Shown one piece after another: positions 55,040 to 64,000 of a DNA stretch of 64,000 nucleotides (the stretch's first letter is position 1; the number at the start of each line of letters is the position of its first letter). The position numbers and the translations under genes are program-made. The notes below the pieces were generated by a model. It saw nothing but the letters and a program-made list of their open reading frames with translations, had not been told where the DNA came from and made no database searches. The DNA comes from Topomyia yanbarensis (taxonomy: Eukaryota > Arthropoda > Insecta > Diptera > Culicidae): the NCBI RefSeq assembly GCF_030247195.1, contig NC_080670.1, positions 28,909,497 to 28,973,496 of the forward strand. The letters are read 5' to 3'.

Positions 55040-57080
55040 AATCATCAAAATCCGTGACCCGTGATCTGGCGCTGCAATGCGGGTGAAAATTGATTTTTCA
55101 AACCGGATACCAAACACCCACTTTCCACGGCAGCAGCGAGTGTGTCAGCTGTCCTTGCCTTGTCCTCGCTCTTCTCGCTGCCGCCGCTGTCCGTCAGTGA
55201 CGGAAAGCTTGTCGCATTTTCCTAGAGTCAGTTGTTGGCACGGCCAGTTTTGATTTAGGGTTCGCGACCCGTTATTCGGGTACCTATACTTATAAGTTTG
55301 TCCAGGTGACATTTTTCTCACGTTTTGCATATACAAAACAATAAACTTGTTGACTGCCGTGGCTGGCAGTGCGAAGCGAAGGAAATTCGTCTTGATTGGA
55401 ATCGTTCCGTTACCGGTACAGGTGAATCGAGTGTGCATTCTTTTCGAACAGTTCAGGTGACGGAAATTTACCAGCGCCCCAATCTCATCAGGTGTGGATA
55501 ATCTTGCTCGTCGTCTCGAAAGGTCCATTTTTATGGCGTTTGCGGTGTACATGGTCTCTTGAAAACCAAGAACCACCAATCTGATTCATTCGGGAATTTT
55601 ACTTTTTATTTTGTTCATGTATTCTACTTGATATTTCTTAACTGATTTGCAAGAAACTTCAATTTTACTGAGCAAAACCTTTCTTTCGTCGTTCAAAGAC
55701 AAAGCATTGGTACTACATTCCATTGTGGAGCTTAACCTTCCATTTTGACTCACTCCGGATTCGATCCCTACACAAATTTCACAGCGCTGAAACATTCATT
55801 CTACCGAACATATGGTAAATGGTGGCACCGAAGAAAAGGACATTATTTTCAGTTCGAGAAGTTACCAGTGATTCGAGTCTAAACGTAGTTCGAACTAAGA
55901 CAGTTTAACAGTTCGCACTGTTCGCGAATGATACGTCGTGATAAAGCCCAATCTCAGCAATTTTTCTTTGTGGGAAAAGGAAGGTTAAACGGATTTGTAG
56001 GAAAAATCACGTCGCCATTTCGTTTTGTTCCACTCGAACATTTTTTTTTCCACTTGCGAAGCTAGCTAGCAACTCGGAGAAAAGGTCAGGGTTTAACGAA
56101 ACGAATAATTCCGTTTCAGCTGACTCGTGCCGGAACGAATGGTTCGGTGTCAGGACTTTTCTGTTGCAGTGACGAATGAAAATGTGCATTAACCAAATCA
56201 TTACTTTTACTATACCAGTACAGTAGTATGGAAGATGCGCCTTAAGGGGTTATATATGTTGAGGAGCGGCAAAATAGGGAAAAGTTTGATTTTGTGTGAA
56301 GATATGTAGGCATGGAATAGTTGTTATACGTCGTACAAAGTCTAATTTGTAAAATTACCTTGAAAACGTGAAAAACACTATTAATTATCAAAGTTATACC
56401 AAATTTTCGTAAAACGCGTTTTTTTCTCAAGGAGGTTTACCGTGATTATAATTCTGAAAGCATAAAACCAAACATTTAACTACTATAGGGACTTGTGGTG
56501 TCCTTTAAATATTCATTTTACCCCAAAATTTTTTTTTGAGGCGGGGACGATTTTTTCATAATGGTCATAATTTTTATCTGAGAAATTTTTTTAAAGCATT
56601 TATAACATTGACAAAAAATAGAATCGTGCATGAAAAAAGCAAATAAATTACGATCAATTTAAAACAAACAATTTTCGGAAATGCTTGTCACTACAACGAC
56701 GTTTTGAAAAAAAAACCTGTTTTAATCCACCTAGTGGTGTAATTGTGCCTATCTCATTTATCCAAACTCTTATTTAATGGCACGACTGTCACGAACCTGA
56801 TAAGCAACATATCGATACTGACACACTTGAAACAAACAAAAATATAACATTTATATAGCTTAATCAGCGTGAGTTCAATGTTGTCTTCATGTTAACTTCA
56901 TGGTGGAGAAGAGATATAGTTAGTGGGAGAGGGAGGTTGCATCGGGAATCATCTAACTTATTATAGTATACGGGATGGATGAAGGGAATGCATGTAGGAG
57001 GTTGGTCTGAGAGGGTGGGGGTGAGAGAGGGCTGGGGGTTGAGAGGTAGAGGGGTAGATGGAGGGTTTAAAACCGAACTT
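55040..57080. other. no firmly supported gene; purine-rich tract
   Basis: A minus-strand frame from 55795 to 55145 is open except for one TGA at about 55586, giving two segments of 69 and 144 codons in the same phase. I recognise no family, so it may be chance or an old pseudogene. Bases about 56905-57065 are strikingly purine-rich (gggagag, gtgggggtgagagagg). Nothing else was found. Confidence 0.35.
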
Positions 57081-57667
57081 CATATTATACCTTCCAGGTC
57101 CTAGTCTCAGGTTAGTGAAATTTGGTTGTCATCACCGAAGTGGTTTTAGATCTGGAATTTGCCTGGAACCCCGGGACTTCCGGAATTATCGATAGTGGAC
57201 AATACATTCCAATGATTTTTGATTCGCCCTCAGTGATCTAGGCCTACGAATCGAAATAAATTTATGGTTATTTCAATAGATTTTAAACCTATGAGTTATT
57301 ACAATTGTACCGGTTTATATGAGAAATTACTATGTGACCGCAATTACCAACCTGTAACCCCGGAACCTAAAGTCAGAACTGAATGAAATTCAATAGAAGT
57401 CAATGGGAGTATTATATCTTTCATTTGAAAACAAGTTTGTAAACATTGATTAAGTTTTTGCTGGGAAATAGGTGTGACATTGGCTCGGGAACTTGGCGAG
57501 TTCCCAGGGGCATCAAGATCCGTCATCGGTGACCAATGTGGTCAAAACTACTTCAATTTGTCATTAGTGATCTAGAGTCTAGACCCGCAAATAGAAGTAA
57601 TGTTGAACGTATTTGAATATGTATTACATTATTCGGACATCAATAGGGTTACCAGTTTATATTGGAA

Positions 57668-57899
57668 CTAGCTAATACCCATCGCGCGTTGCTGCGACAT
57701 TCAACGAAATAGGAGGAAAACACAATTTGTTCCGAAGCGCCATCTGGCGAACAGATAATTTCCAACCAATAGCACACAAACACGCTCCATAACAAATGGC
57801 TACTACGTATAAATTTTTACGGCAATCGGCTAAGCCGTTTGGGAGTCCATAAATCATATACATACAAACATTGACTTTTATATATATAGATAGATAGAT

Positions 57900-57950
<51 letters not shown>

Positions 57951-57968
57951 GATAGATAGATAGATAGA
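57668..57968 (-). mobile_element. Helitron-like non-autonomous element (HINE type), copy 2
   Basis: On the minus strand it begins TCTATCTATC and ends GGGTATTAGCTAG, inserted between A and T. The neighbouring tandem unit of the host repeat (57309-57339) shows the uninterrupted target, so both ends are fixed by comparison: accagtttatattggaa joins tttgctgtgtgacc. Core blocks match copy 1 at 42957-43202 (gactcccaaacggctta, agatggcgctt). The TCTA microsatellite is much longer here (57893-57968) than in copy 1. Confidence 0.8.
57893..57968. repeat. TATC microsatellite
   Basis: About 18 units of taga/tatc with two interruptions, at the 5' end of the Helitron-like copy. Length variation between individuals is likely. 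Confidence 0.9.
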
Positions 57969-58429
57969 TTTGCTGTGTGACCACACTCTTCAACCCGTAA
58001 CTCCAGAACAGGAAGTCCGATCAACTAAAAATTCAATAGCGTATTATGGGAGCGTTATACCGTTCATTTGAAACTGAGTTTGTGCAAATCGGTTCAGCTA
58101 TCTTTGAGAAAATTGAGTGACATTATTTGACACACATACATACACACACAGACATTTTGCGATCTCGACGAACTGAATCGAATGGGATATGACACTCGGC
58201 CCTCCGGGCCTCGGTTTGAAAATCGATTTTTGGAGTGATTGCATAGCCTTTCTTTATATGAGAAAGGCAAAACATGGTATTCTCGTTTAACGTTTCTACG
58301 TAAGAACCAATGTTGTCAAAATAATGCTCATTTCCATCCAAGATACTCTGCTGAAGACACTAATCCTCCAGGATACATACCCAGGAAACTAGAGGCTTTG
58401 AGCGTCGAAAATAGTATTCTTTCCTATTG

Positions 58430-59720
58430 TGCGACGGTGGAGCTAGCTTACCTCTGCGGAGAGCTCCCCGACGAAAGACTGTCTCCTACAACCATTGATG
58501 GACGTATTATTCTCGCTTCGATCCTGTCCGGCAGAGTGCCGAGGTCTGTCTAGCGATTCCGGGTGGGGGATTGCCTGGTGCCTCCACGATTCAAGCCTGC
58601 GATTCGCTACGGACTACTCGGAATAGTCTTCGAAGGTGCATCTTTCCTACTCCGACAAAGATTTCCCCGGCAGTGGACGATCTTCCGAATCCGATGCTAC
58701 TCTGGCAGAAGACGAGGTCGGTCTTGCGATTCCGGGTGGAGGGTGACTTCCAGTTCACACCCGTCTCGACGACCATTTGCCGGTGCTATACTTTACGATC
58801 TACTCGAACTAGTCATCGGCGATATGCCTAGCCTACTCCAATGGAGAAATTTTGCGACGTCAAAAGCTCTCTCGAAACCGTCATCTCGATGCTGGTCGGT
58901 CAGGTGCCGATTCCGGGTGGAGGATGACCTTCGGTTATCTGGTGAACCCTATATCGTCGATTATGATTAATGACATGGGAACGCAGCAGTGTCTTCCGAA
59001 GAAAGTGAAGCGGGCTCTTCAAGTCGGACAACTCGTCGCTTCCGTGATACCTTCCCGAGAACTCCGGCATTTTACTAAGATGGGACAGGACCAATAGGCA
59101 TACCATTTTTTAGTCGACTGAGATGAGATGTGTAGAAATCGCTATCCAGTTACCCGGAAGTCGTATTTATTCCTAGAACAAAAATAACAAAGATCAGCCG
59201 TCGACGAATACAGCGTATGGCCTGGAATATAATGGATAAAACACTACCAGCGGAATAAACAAAGAATATGGTGGAACGGTGGTGGCTGAAGCCTATTTCG
59301 GTTGCAGGGTATTCAAGAAAAATTTGGCGAGATTGCCCCAGTTTATTGTTATTTTATAGTTCATTATATCATTCATATCATACCATAATTAATATATCCA
59401 CATATCCACTTCCCCTTTTTCCTTCCCTACTAACAAACTCTTACATCCGTAATATCTATGAAGATTGCGTGGGTTCCCCGTATCTTCTAAAGTAGGTATT
59501 CAACTAACATTCCCTTCCCTTTAGCGTCATGACATGGCCAGGTGTGCAGTACCACTGTATCAGCCACCCATGATGAGTTCTGTCGTTTTTGCTATGCTAT
59601 GCTATGCTAACCCTATATCGTCGACTATACGTGATGCTTAGTCCTCGGCGGTGGAACTAGCCGACTCCGGTCGCGACCACGGTGGTTTCGTTCATCTCTC
59701 TTGAGTAGATTGACTTGTCG
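58430..59720 (-). repeat. degenerate tandem array of about 180-bp units, 3' region of R1-like LINE
   Basis: The phrase gattccgggtgg recurs at 58555, 58728 and 58909 (periods 173 and 181). A second phrase, actag/atagtc..cg..g..ctactcc, recurs at about 58620, 58805 and 59645. The array continues across an insertion at 58972-59610. It lies just past the ORF2 end of the R1-like LINE in that element's direction, so it is probably its 3' untranslated array. Similar units lie at about 62640-63045 behind the second R1-like fragment. Confidence 0.6.
58972..59610 (+). mobile_element. insertion with TGCTA-repeat tail, probable 5'-truncated LINE
   Basis: The sequence aaccctatatcgtcga occurs on both sides (about 58951-58966 and 59607-59622) and the tandem array continues in register after the second copy, so 58972-59610 is an insertion with a duplication of roughly 16 bp. 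Its plus-strand end is about four units of TGCTA (59591-59609), like the simple-repeat tails of some insect LINEs. No coding domain was recognised, and the exact left border is uncertain by a few bases. Confidence 0.55.
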
Positions 59721-61737
59721 AGTACCAAGGCCTGTTTTGCTACGTTGCTAGTCGTTGCTCCTTTCGTCATCTTCACTGCAACGTTGACATGAACAGAACG
59801 ACTGTGTTCTGTTCACCGCGTCCCATTTTTCTTCGGTCGCACACATTCTTTGGACAATATTGTTCGTGTTGACGTCCTCACCGACGATGGTTCTCATTCA
59901 CAGGCATGAAATTAGTCGATGGGTCCATCTACCCTTTACAGAGTTATTTGGCTGATATTGCCACTTGCATAAGGTAACAGCTCGGGCTAACGAACTCCTC
60001 CCGTGCCTCGACCTCTCTCGCTGTGTTCTTCGAGTAGAACGTTTGTGGGAATCGTTCCAGCTATTACGTAGACTGGCTCGACACGCACATGGCCATCAAC
60101 CTGAACGTGCTGTTATTCTAAGATTCTGAGTTCCTTGTCGTCTGTAGTGCCGTCACCTATACAGTTTCTGCGTAGCTGAGCACCGATGTGGAGACGCTCG
60201 CCAGTAGTCGCATTTTAATGCTACCGATCACCGAATTGTTGGGCGTGATCCGAAATAGTGCCAAAATCACTTTTGCGGCTCTCCCGCATGCTTTTCGTCT
60301 GCGATCGTCTATCATCATTCCCAGTTGTCTAACTTTTCGCTTCCAGTCGATGGTACACTCTCAGATCAAAATTCTCGCCTGCTGTAGTAGCTTTCTGTTG
60401 TTTATGATCCACCTCGATTTTGAGGTGAGCTAACGCCAGCTTCTTCTCGCGCATCCAGTTTTCCATAGCGTCTATCCTCTCCGTGGCGAGTACTACTTCC
60501 TCTAGTGATTCGCCGATCGCCAAGAGTACAACGTTGTCCGAAAAACCGTCCTTCAATATTCCGTGGTACATAGCGCATTCCAAAGAGTTGGACCGAGTAT
60601 GGACCCCTGTGGAACCGCCGCTGTTACAGTCAAACTTTCTTTTTCCGGCGTCAATTTCTTAGATCAGTTGTCGGCTCTGAAAGTAGATTTTCAAAACTAA
60701 CTAACTTCCAGTCTGCACAGCGAATCGGCGACTGCAGCCCAATTAGCACTGTTGAAGGCGTTTCTTCCTTTCTTTTGTTTCTGTGCAGACTTCATAATTT
60801 CCACGATCGTTCGTATGGCCTGTACAGTGCATCTACCATCCCGGAAGCCGAACTGCACATTGGACAGGTTATTCTCTCCCTCCGTGTATGTTCTAAGCCT
60901 CTCTCAAGTGCATTTCCGACTGTATCCAACAGGCAGATCAGCCTGTATGCTGAAGGATCTGCAGGGTACTTGCTTCACTTCGGCAACAACACCAGTTTTT
61001 GTGGCTTCCACTGCCGTTATAAGCTCAATTGTCCCATGTTCTATGGGATTCCCTATATACAAGGGACAATTATGCGTAGATCGGCAGTCCAGACATTGGG
61101 AAAAATACCATCGTCGATACACTTTTGTAACGCGGTTTTAAACATATATGAATTCGTAGGGATTGCTGTTTTCAGAGCTCCGTTGTTCAGCTCGTTCAGC
61201 TTTGCAGAGGCCCCGAGTAGACTCCTTCTTCTTGGGTTGGTGAAGCTGTCTACTGCCCAAGCGTTGAAATCGTCGGCTAAAACGATCGATCAATTGTCTA
61301 CCGCGAGGATGCGTAGCAGCTCTAGAAGAAAAGGCGCCAACAAAGCCTTTATCTGCACGATGAACCACGTCCTGAAATGGCTATCTTCCGGCCGTCCAAA
61401 TCGCCGCTCATTTTGAGTTATCTGATACCCAGTTCCCATCGCCGGTTGGGATACCGAATGGCTTCGAGATCATGGCTACATCGCATTTAGACTTCGCTGC
61501 AAATTGCCGCAAGTGTTGTGCTGTGTCGCAGTCGTTGAGGTTGAGTTGCGTTAGCTCCACTGTCACTTCGCTGCAGTCGCCTGTTTGATGGACGGACTTC
61601 GTAGGCCTGTTGCCAGTCATTTGCCGGGTGGGCTTCTTCCCCGCGCCTGGTGCATAATTTGCTTCTGTCGCTGTAGTTTGTAACCAAGTAGCCGTACTCT
61701 TGACACTTGCAGCGCACTTTCGGTCACTGAGAGACAT
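59640..61737 (-). pseudogene. R1-clade LINE: ORF1 end and ORF2, heavily degraded
   Basis: In the minus direction: remains of gag zinc knuckles near 61700 (CKCQEYGYLVTN, CTRRGEEAHPAND, with key Cys lost), then the ORF2 start LTQLNLNDCDTAQH with GIPTGDGNWVSDNS near 61420. The endonuclease motif ADDFNAWAV lies near 61280. The reverse transcriptase follows: LLPK and DPSAYR near 61000, VQFGFRDGRCTVQAIR near 60850, FNSANWAAVADSL near 60745 and VPQGSILGPTLWNA near 60600. The active-site box reads GFSDNVVLL near 60540, so two of the ADD residues are changed. The thumb and GRWTHRLI follow near 59920. Many frameshifts and stops. This is a relic of the R1 clade. Confidence 0.75.
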
Positions 61738-62399
61738 TCAGTGGACATACCGACCAGTCAATGTCTCACATTTTTTGTGGCCACTGTTTGTGTTATTTCC
61801 AAGGACTTCCTGGTCCCTGACGACTCCGTTTCGGTTAACTCCGCTTTCTGCTCCAGGGTTCTCTATTTCTTGGCGGCTAAACCATGGTTTCGTTGTATCT
61901 ATAGAACCAATGTTTTGATGTAACTCTGCACACTACTCCTTTGGGCGACGAAGTTGTGGTTTGCCGAGGTGGTGACCGCGGTTAACCACTTTTGGCGAAG
62001 GGACTCGCCGCACCTACTCCATATGCGTGGTTTTTTCTCTCTTTATTTTTTCGTCCTTAATGCAAGCCGCCTTCAATTGTACGTAAACGCGTGTTGTTAT
62101 CACATGCTTATCTATGCAAACAGGGAGGCCATGCTTGGGTATTCAGAGTCGGATCGGCATAAAATCGAGAAAAGTCCATCCGAACCTAGTACCACCAACA
62201 ATTGGTGCCGAGGTTCGAACGTACCCGAAGACATGCCATGGTTAAAACCGGGTCGTTGTCATTCTTTCTTTACTCATGGAGAAGAACAGCACACCTGTCA
62301 GCCCAAAATCATCGTCCAATGCGTGATTCGTGTTCTGTCTGTTGACGTTCGCCATGAACAGTATACCATAATCAGGACGCTACTGGCCTCGATCTAGTT
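61738..62399. other. probable degraded ORF1 of the R1-like LINE
   Basis: It lies directly upstream, in the minus direction, of the knuckle remains at about 61700. Short minus-strand runs (PPRNREPWSRK near 61880) could be gag debris, but no domain can be read. The open plus-strand frame of 147 codons (61954-62397) is antisense to it and is likely chance. Confidence 0.35.
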
Positions 62400-63402
62400 G
62401 GGCTAGAGTGCTTTTATGCTAAGATCTTAGGATCTTTGCTGAAACGGCACAGATTCGCTTCGTCGGAGCTAGTCCTAATAAAACTCCCTAATTCGCAGGT
62501 ACGAGGAGCGGGGGGAGGTTAGTTAAGTCCGTGAACTTCTGCCCTGCTGCTAACGGTGTATGTATGTTTTAGTAAGATTTAAAAAGCTTCAAATGCTTGG
62601 TCGGTTGCTATTTAGCAGCTCTTAGTTTTGTGGCTATCTACTCGAATAGCTAGTATCTGGCGGTGAAGCTTCCCAACTCCGACTGAGAGTTTCTCGGCGG
62701 CAGAATTTGTTTTCATACCGACGCATGTTACGTGAGCCATTTAGCTCCTAGTTTTGTCGCGATCTACTTGCGTATTCTTTGGAAGTGGGTTTATCCTACT
62801 CAACGGGCCAACCAGTAGGTGTCGAGGTCTCTCCGGCGCTTCCGGATGGAGTTTAGCTTCCCCGGCGGTTGATCTAACCAACTCAAGGGCTTCACGATAA
62901 ATTGCCGAGGTTGCGTTGGTCTGACGATTCTGGGTGGCGTCCAATACGCGGGCGCCTCGAAGGAGCAGTGCACTGATGCAAACGCTTGTGCTAGTCCCCA
63001 GCGGTGGATATGGTCTACTCCACGGGGCGATGACCCATTGTTCCATTCATGCATCCGCGTAATCATCCCGCCATTTTCGCTGCGAAGCCGACAGTTTAGA
63101 TACGTGAAAGATGTTATCTAGGTTAACGTTGTCCCGCTGATAGCAAATATTGCGCTTTGCATTGAGCCGAACAGTAGGCAAGCAAAACCATATATTCCGA
63201 TGTCTCTTCAACGTGTGTGCACTCCGGACGGAGCGGGGACCCTGCATACACAAATCGGCGCGGGTAATTCCTGTAGCAGCCACGGCCTGACAGGAATTGC
63301 GTCAAATTGAAATTCATTTCTCCTTACTTCCTCTTCATCGAGACTTGTCCGATCAGGTTCAAATTTGGAGCTGGTGGGACGACTAAAGCCGAAGGCGTTC
63401 AT
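62400..63402 (-). pseudogene. second R1-clade fragment: ORF2 C-terminus and 3' array
   Basis: Three overlapping minus-strand frames between 63402 and 63047 together give the end of an R1-type ORF2: QFLSGRGCYRNYPRRF, then the zinc-binding PECTHVEETSEYM, then NVNLDNIFHVSK and RKWRDDYADA. Past the stop, tandem units like those at 58430-59720 continue to about 62640. The fragment has the same orientation as the relic at 59640-61737 and lies upstream of it, so two R1-like copies stand head to tail. Confidence 0.65.
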
Positions 63403-63444
63403 TTTTTCTTGTCACTCTAGTGTCCTTGTTCTTGCTGGTGCTAT

Positions 63445-63910
63445 TTTCTGTTGGCCGCCGATGCTTATACCAAATGGCTAGAAGTAGTTCTTACCCATCG
63501 TATCACTTCAACCGCGACAATCTTCATTCTACGTAGTATTTTTGCACGCCTTGGTATGCCAGAAACGCTTGTCAGCGATAATGGTGCGCAGTTAACGAGT
63601 ACCGAATTCCAGCAGTATTGTACCAACAGCGGAATTCAGCACTTAACTGACTGCTCCATTTTTTCCCTAATCCAATGACCAAGATGAGCGTTTTATAGAT
63701 ACGTTTAAGTGTGTTGTGAAGAAAATCAGCAAAGAGAGAACTTCCATAACCAAAGCAAAGGATGTTTTTTTCTTTTGACGTATCGATTCACGCCAAATGG
63801 TCAAGTAGATGGCGGATTGGTCCGTCGTAGGCCATGTTTAGACACCGCATTGGCGCCAACTCAAATCTATTGCGTGCCGCATCAGCGCCATCAGTCGTAT
63901 CAGAGCAGCA
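63445..63910 (+). pseudogene. Ty3/Gypsy-type integrase fragment
   Basis: The frame from 63451 reads ADAYTKWLEV, then LRSIFARLGMPETLVSDNGA and LTSTEFQQYCTNSGIQHL: the integrase core with its first two catalytic aspartates. After a frame change near 63660 comes DERFIDTFK, which includes the expected glutamate, then SKERTSITKAKD. After another change near 63780 comes TYRFTPNGQVDGG and RRPCLDTALAPT. The domain starts abruptly at its left end next to the R1-like fragment and no protease or reverse transcriptase precedes it. It is a truncated, inactive relic. Confidence 0.8.
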
Positions 63911-64000
63911 TGTAGTAGATTGTGGGACTACTTGTGGAGTGCACATAAGAACCTCTGCTCATGGATCCAACCCTTTTTGGCCCTTCATATAGCGATCAAT

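Larger units (their letters stand above)
57085..58275. repeat. Aedes-type dispersed repeat with tandem units of about 340 bp
   Basis: Blocks such as accggtttatatgagaaatt, then tgtgacc, then aacccgtaactcc recur at about 57309 and 57651 (the second continuing at 57969), so there are at least two degenerate tandem units. The right part holds a CACA run (58129-58152), then CTCGGCCCTCCGGGCCTCGG near 58196 and an end ttatatgagaaaggcaaaa. I associate this 3' segment with an abundant Aedes repeat, from memory. It is split by a Helitron-like insertion at 57668-57968. Confidence 0.6.

Noticed and set aside
55145..55795. Minus-strand frame of about 216 codons with one internal TGA
   Set aside because: No family recognised and no start context or splice pattern. 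Could be an old pseudogene, but nothing supports a product name or stop-codon readthrough.
57672..57986. 104-codon minus-strand frame similar to one at 43007-43198
   Set aside because: The similarity comes from two copies of the Helitron-like element. The start lies in the TATC microsatellite and there is no sign of selection on a protein.
61954..62397. 147-codon plus-strand frame
   Set aside because: It is antisense to the R1-like LINE relic and has no recognisable content.

Overview
This window looks like non-coding DNA from a large, repeat-rich insect genome. A culicine mosquito, most likely Aedes, is the best guess. The DNA is AT-rich, has no bacterial gene layout, and apart from transposable elements holds no protein-coding gene I can recognise. 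The Aedes guess rests on the mix of families (I-type, R1-type and Ty3/Gypsy-type retroelements, a tRNA-derived SINE, many short terminal-inverted-repeat elements) and on the 57.1-58.3 kb repeat containing CTCGGCCCTCCGGGCCTCGG, which I associate with Aedes from memory. The species is inference.

Layout. 0-6.6 kb: a hAT-like MITE, an inverted-repeat pair, an internally deleted mariner copy sitting in a SINE-like repeat, a scrap of LINE reverse transcriptase next to a short hairpin, and two MITEs in tandem that share one TAA. 6.6-12.6 kb: one full-length I-type LINE on the minus strand, flanked by a perfect 20-bp target-site duplication. Its ORF1 is open and its ORF2 carries three frameshifts. 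12.6-20.4 kb: mostly featureless, except for a piggyBac-like element with a hAT MITE inside it. 20.40-20.72 kb: the best host-gene candidate, a TATA box and initiator followed by an ATG-free leader and a consensus splice donor. 20.7-28.8 kb: hairpins, a fold-back element and a SINE. 28.8-40.5 kb: two inverted copies of one TA-flanked family. The second has been interrupted repeatedly: it holds a pogo-like element, which holds a hAT element, which holds a piggyBac element. 40.5-46.4 kb: a GC-richer stretch, a Helitron-like element, a TA-flanked element carrying a solo LTR, a 93-bp-arm hairpin and a minisatellite. 48.0-52.8 kb: a hAT-like element holding a compact ORF1-only LINE, which holds another TA element, which holds a hAT MITE. 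53-55 kb: two more TA-flanked elements and a candidate small first coding exon. 57-64 kb: the Aedes-like repeat with a second Helitron-like copy, two head-to-tail wrecks of R1-type LINEs with 3' tandem arrays, and a Ty3/Gypsy integrase fragment.

Most element borders here are read from paired terminal repeats plus duplicated target bases, and in several cases the uninterrupted target is visible elsewhere in the window. Those calls do not depend on database recall. Family names do, and are less certain. Both candidate exons read on the plus strand. If they belong to one transcript, the window is largely a roughly 34-kb first intron filled with transposons, but that link is speculative. I found no CRISPR, operon, defence locus or other novel gene system. 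The most unusual items are the four-deep nest, the ORF1-only LINE and the very long hairpins.
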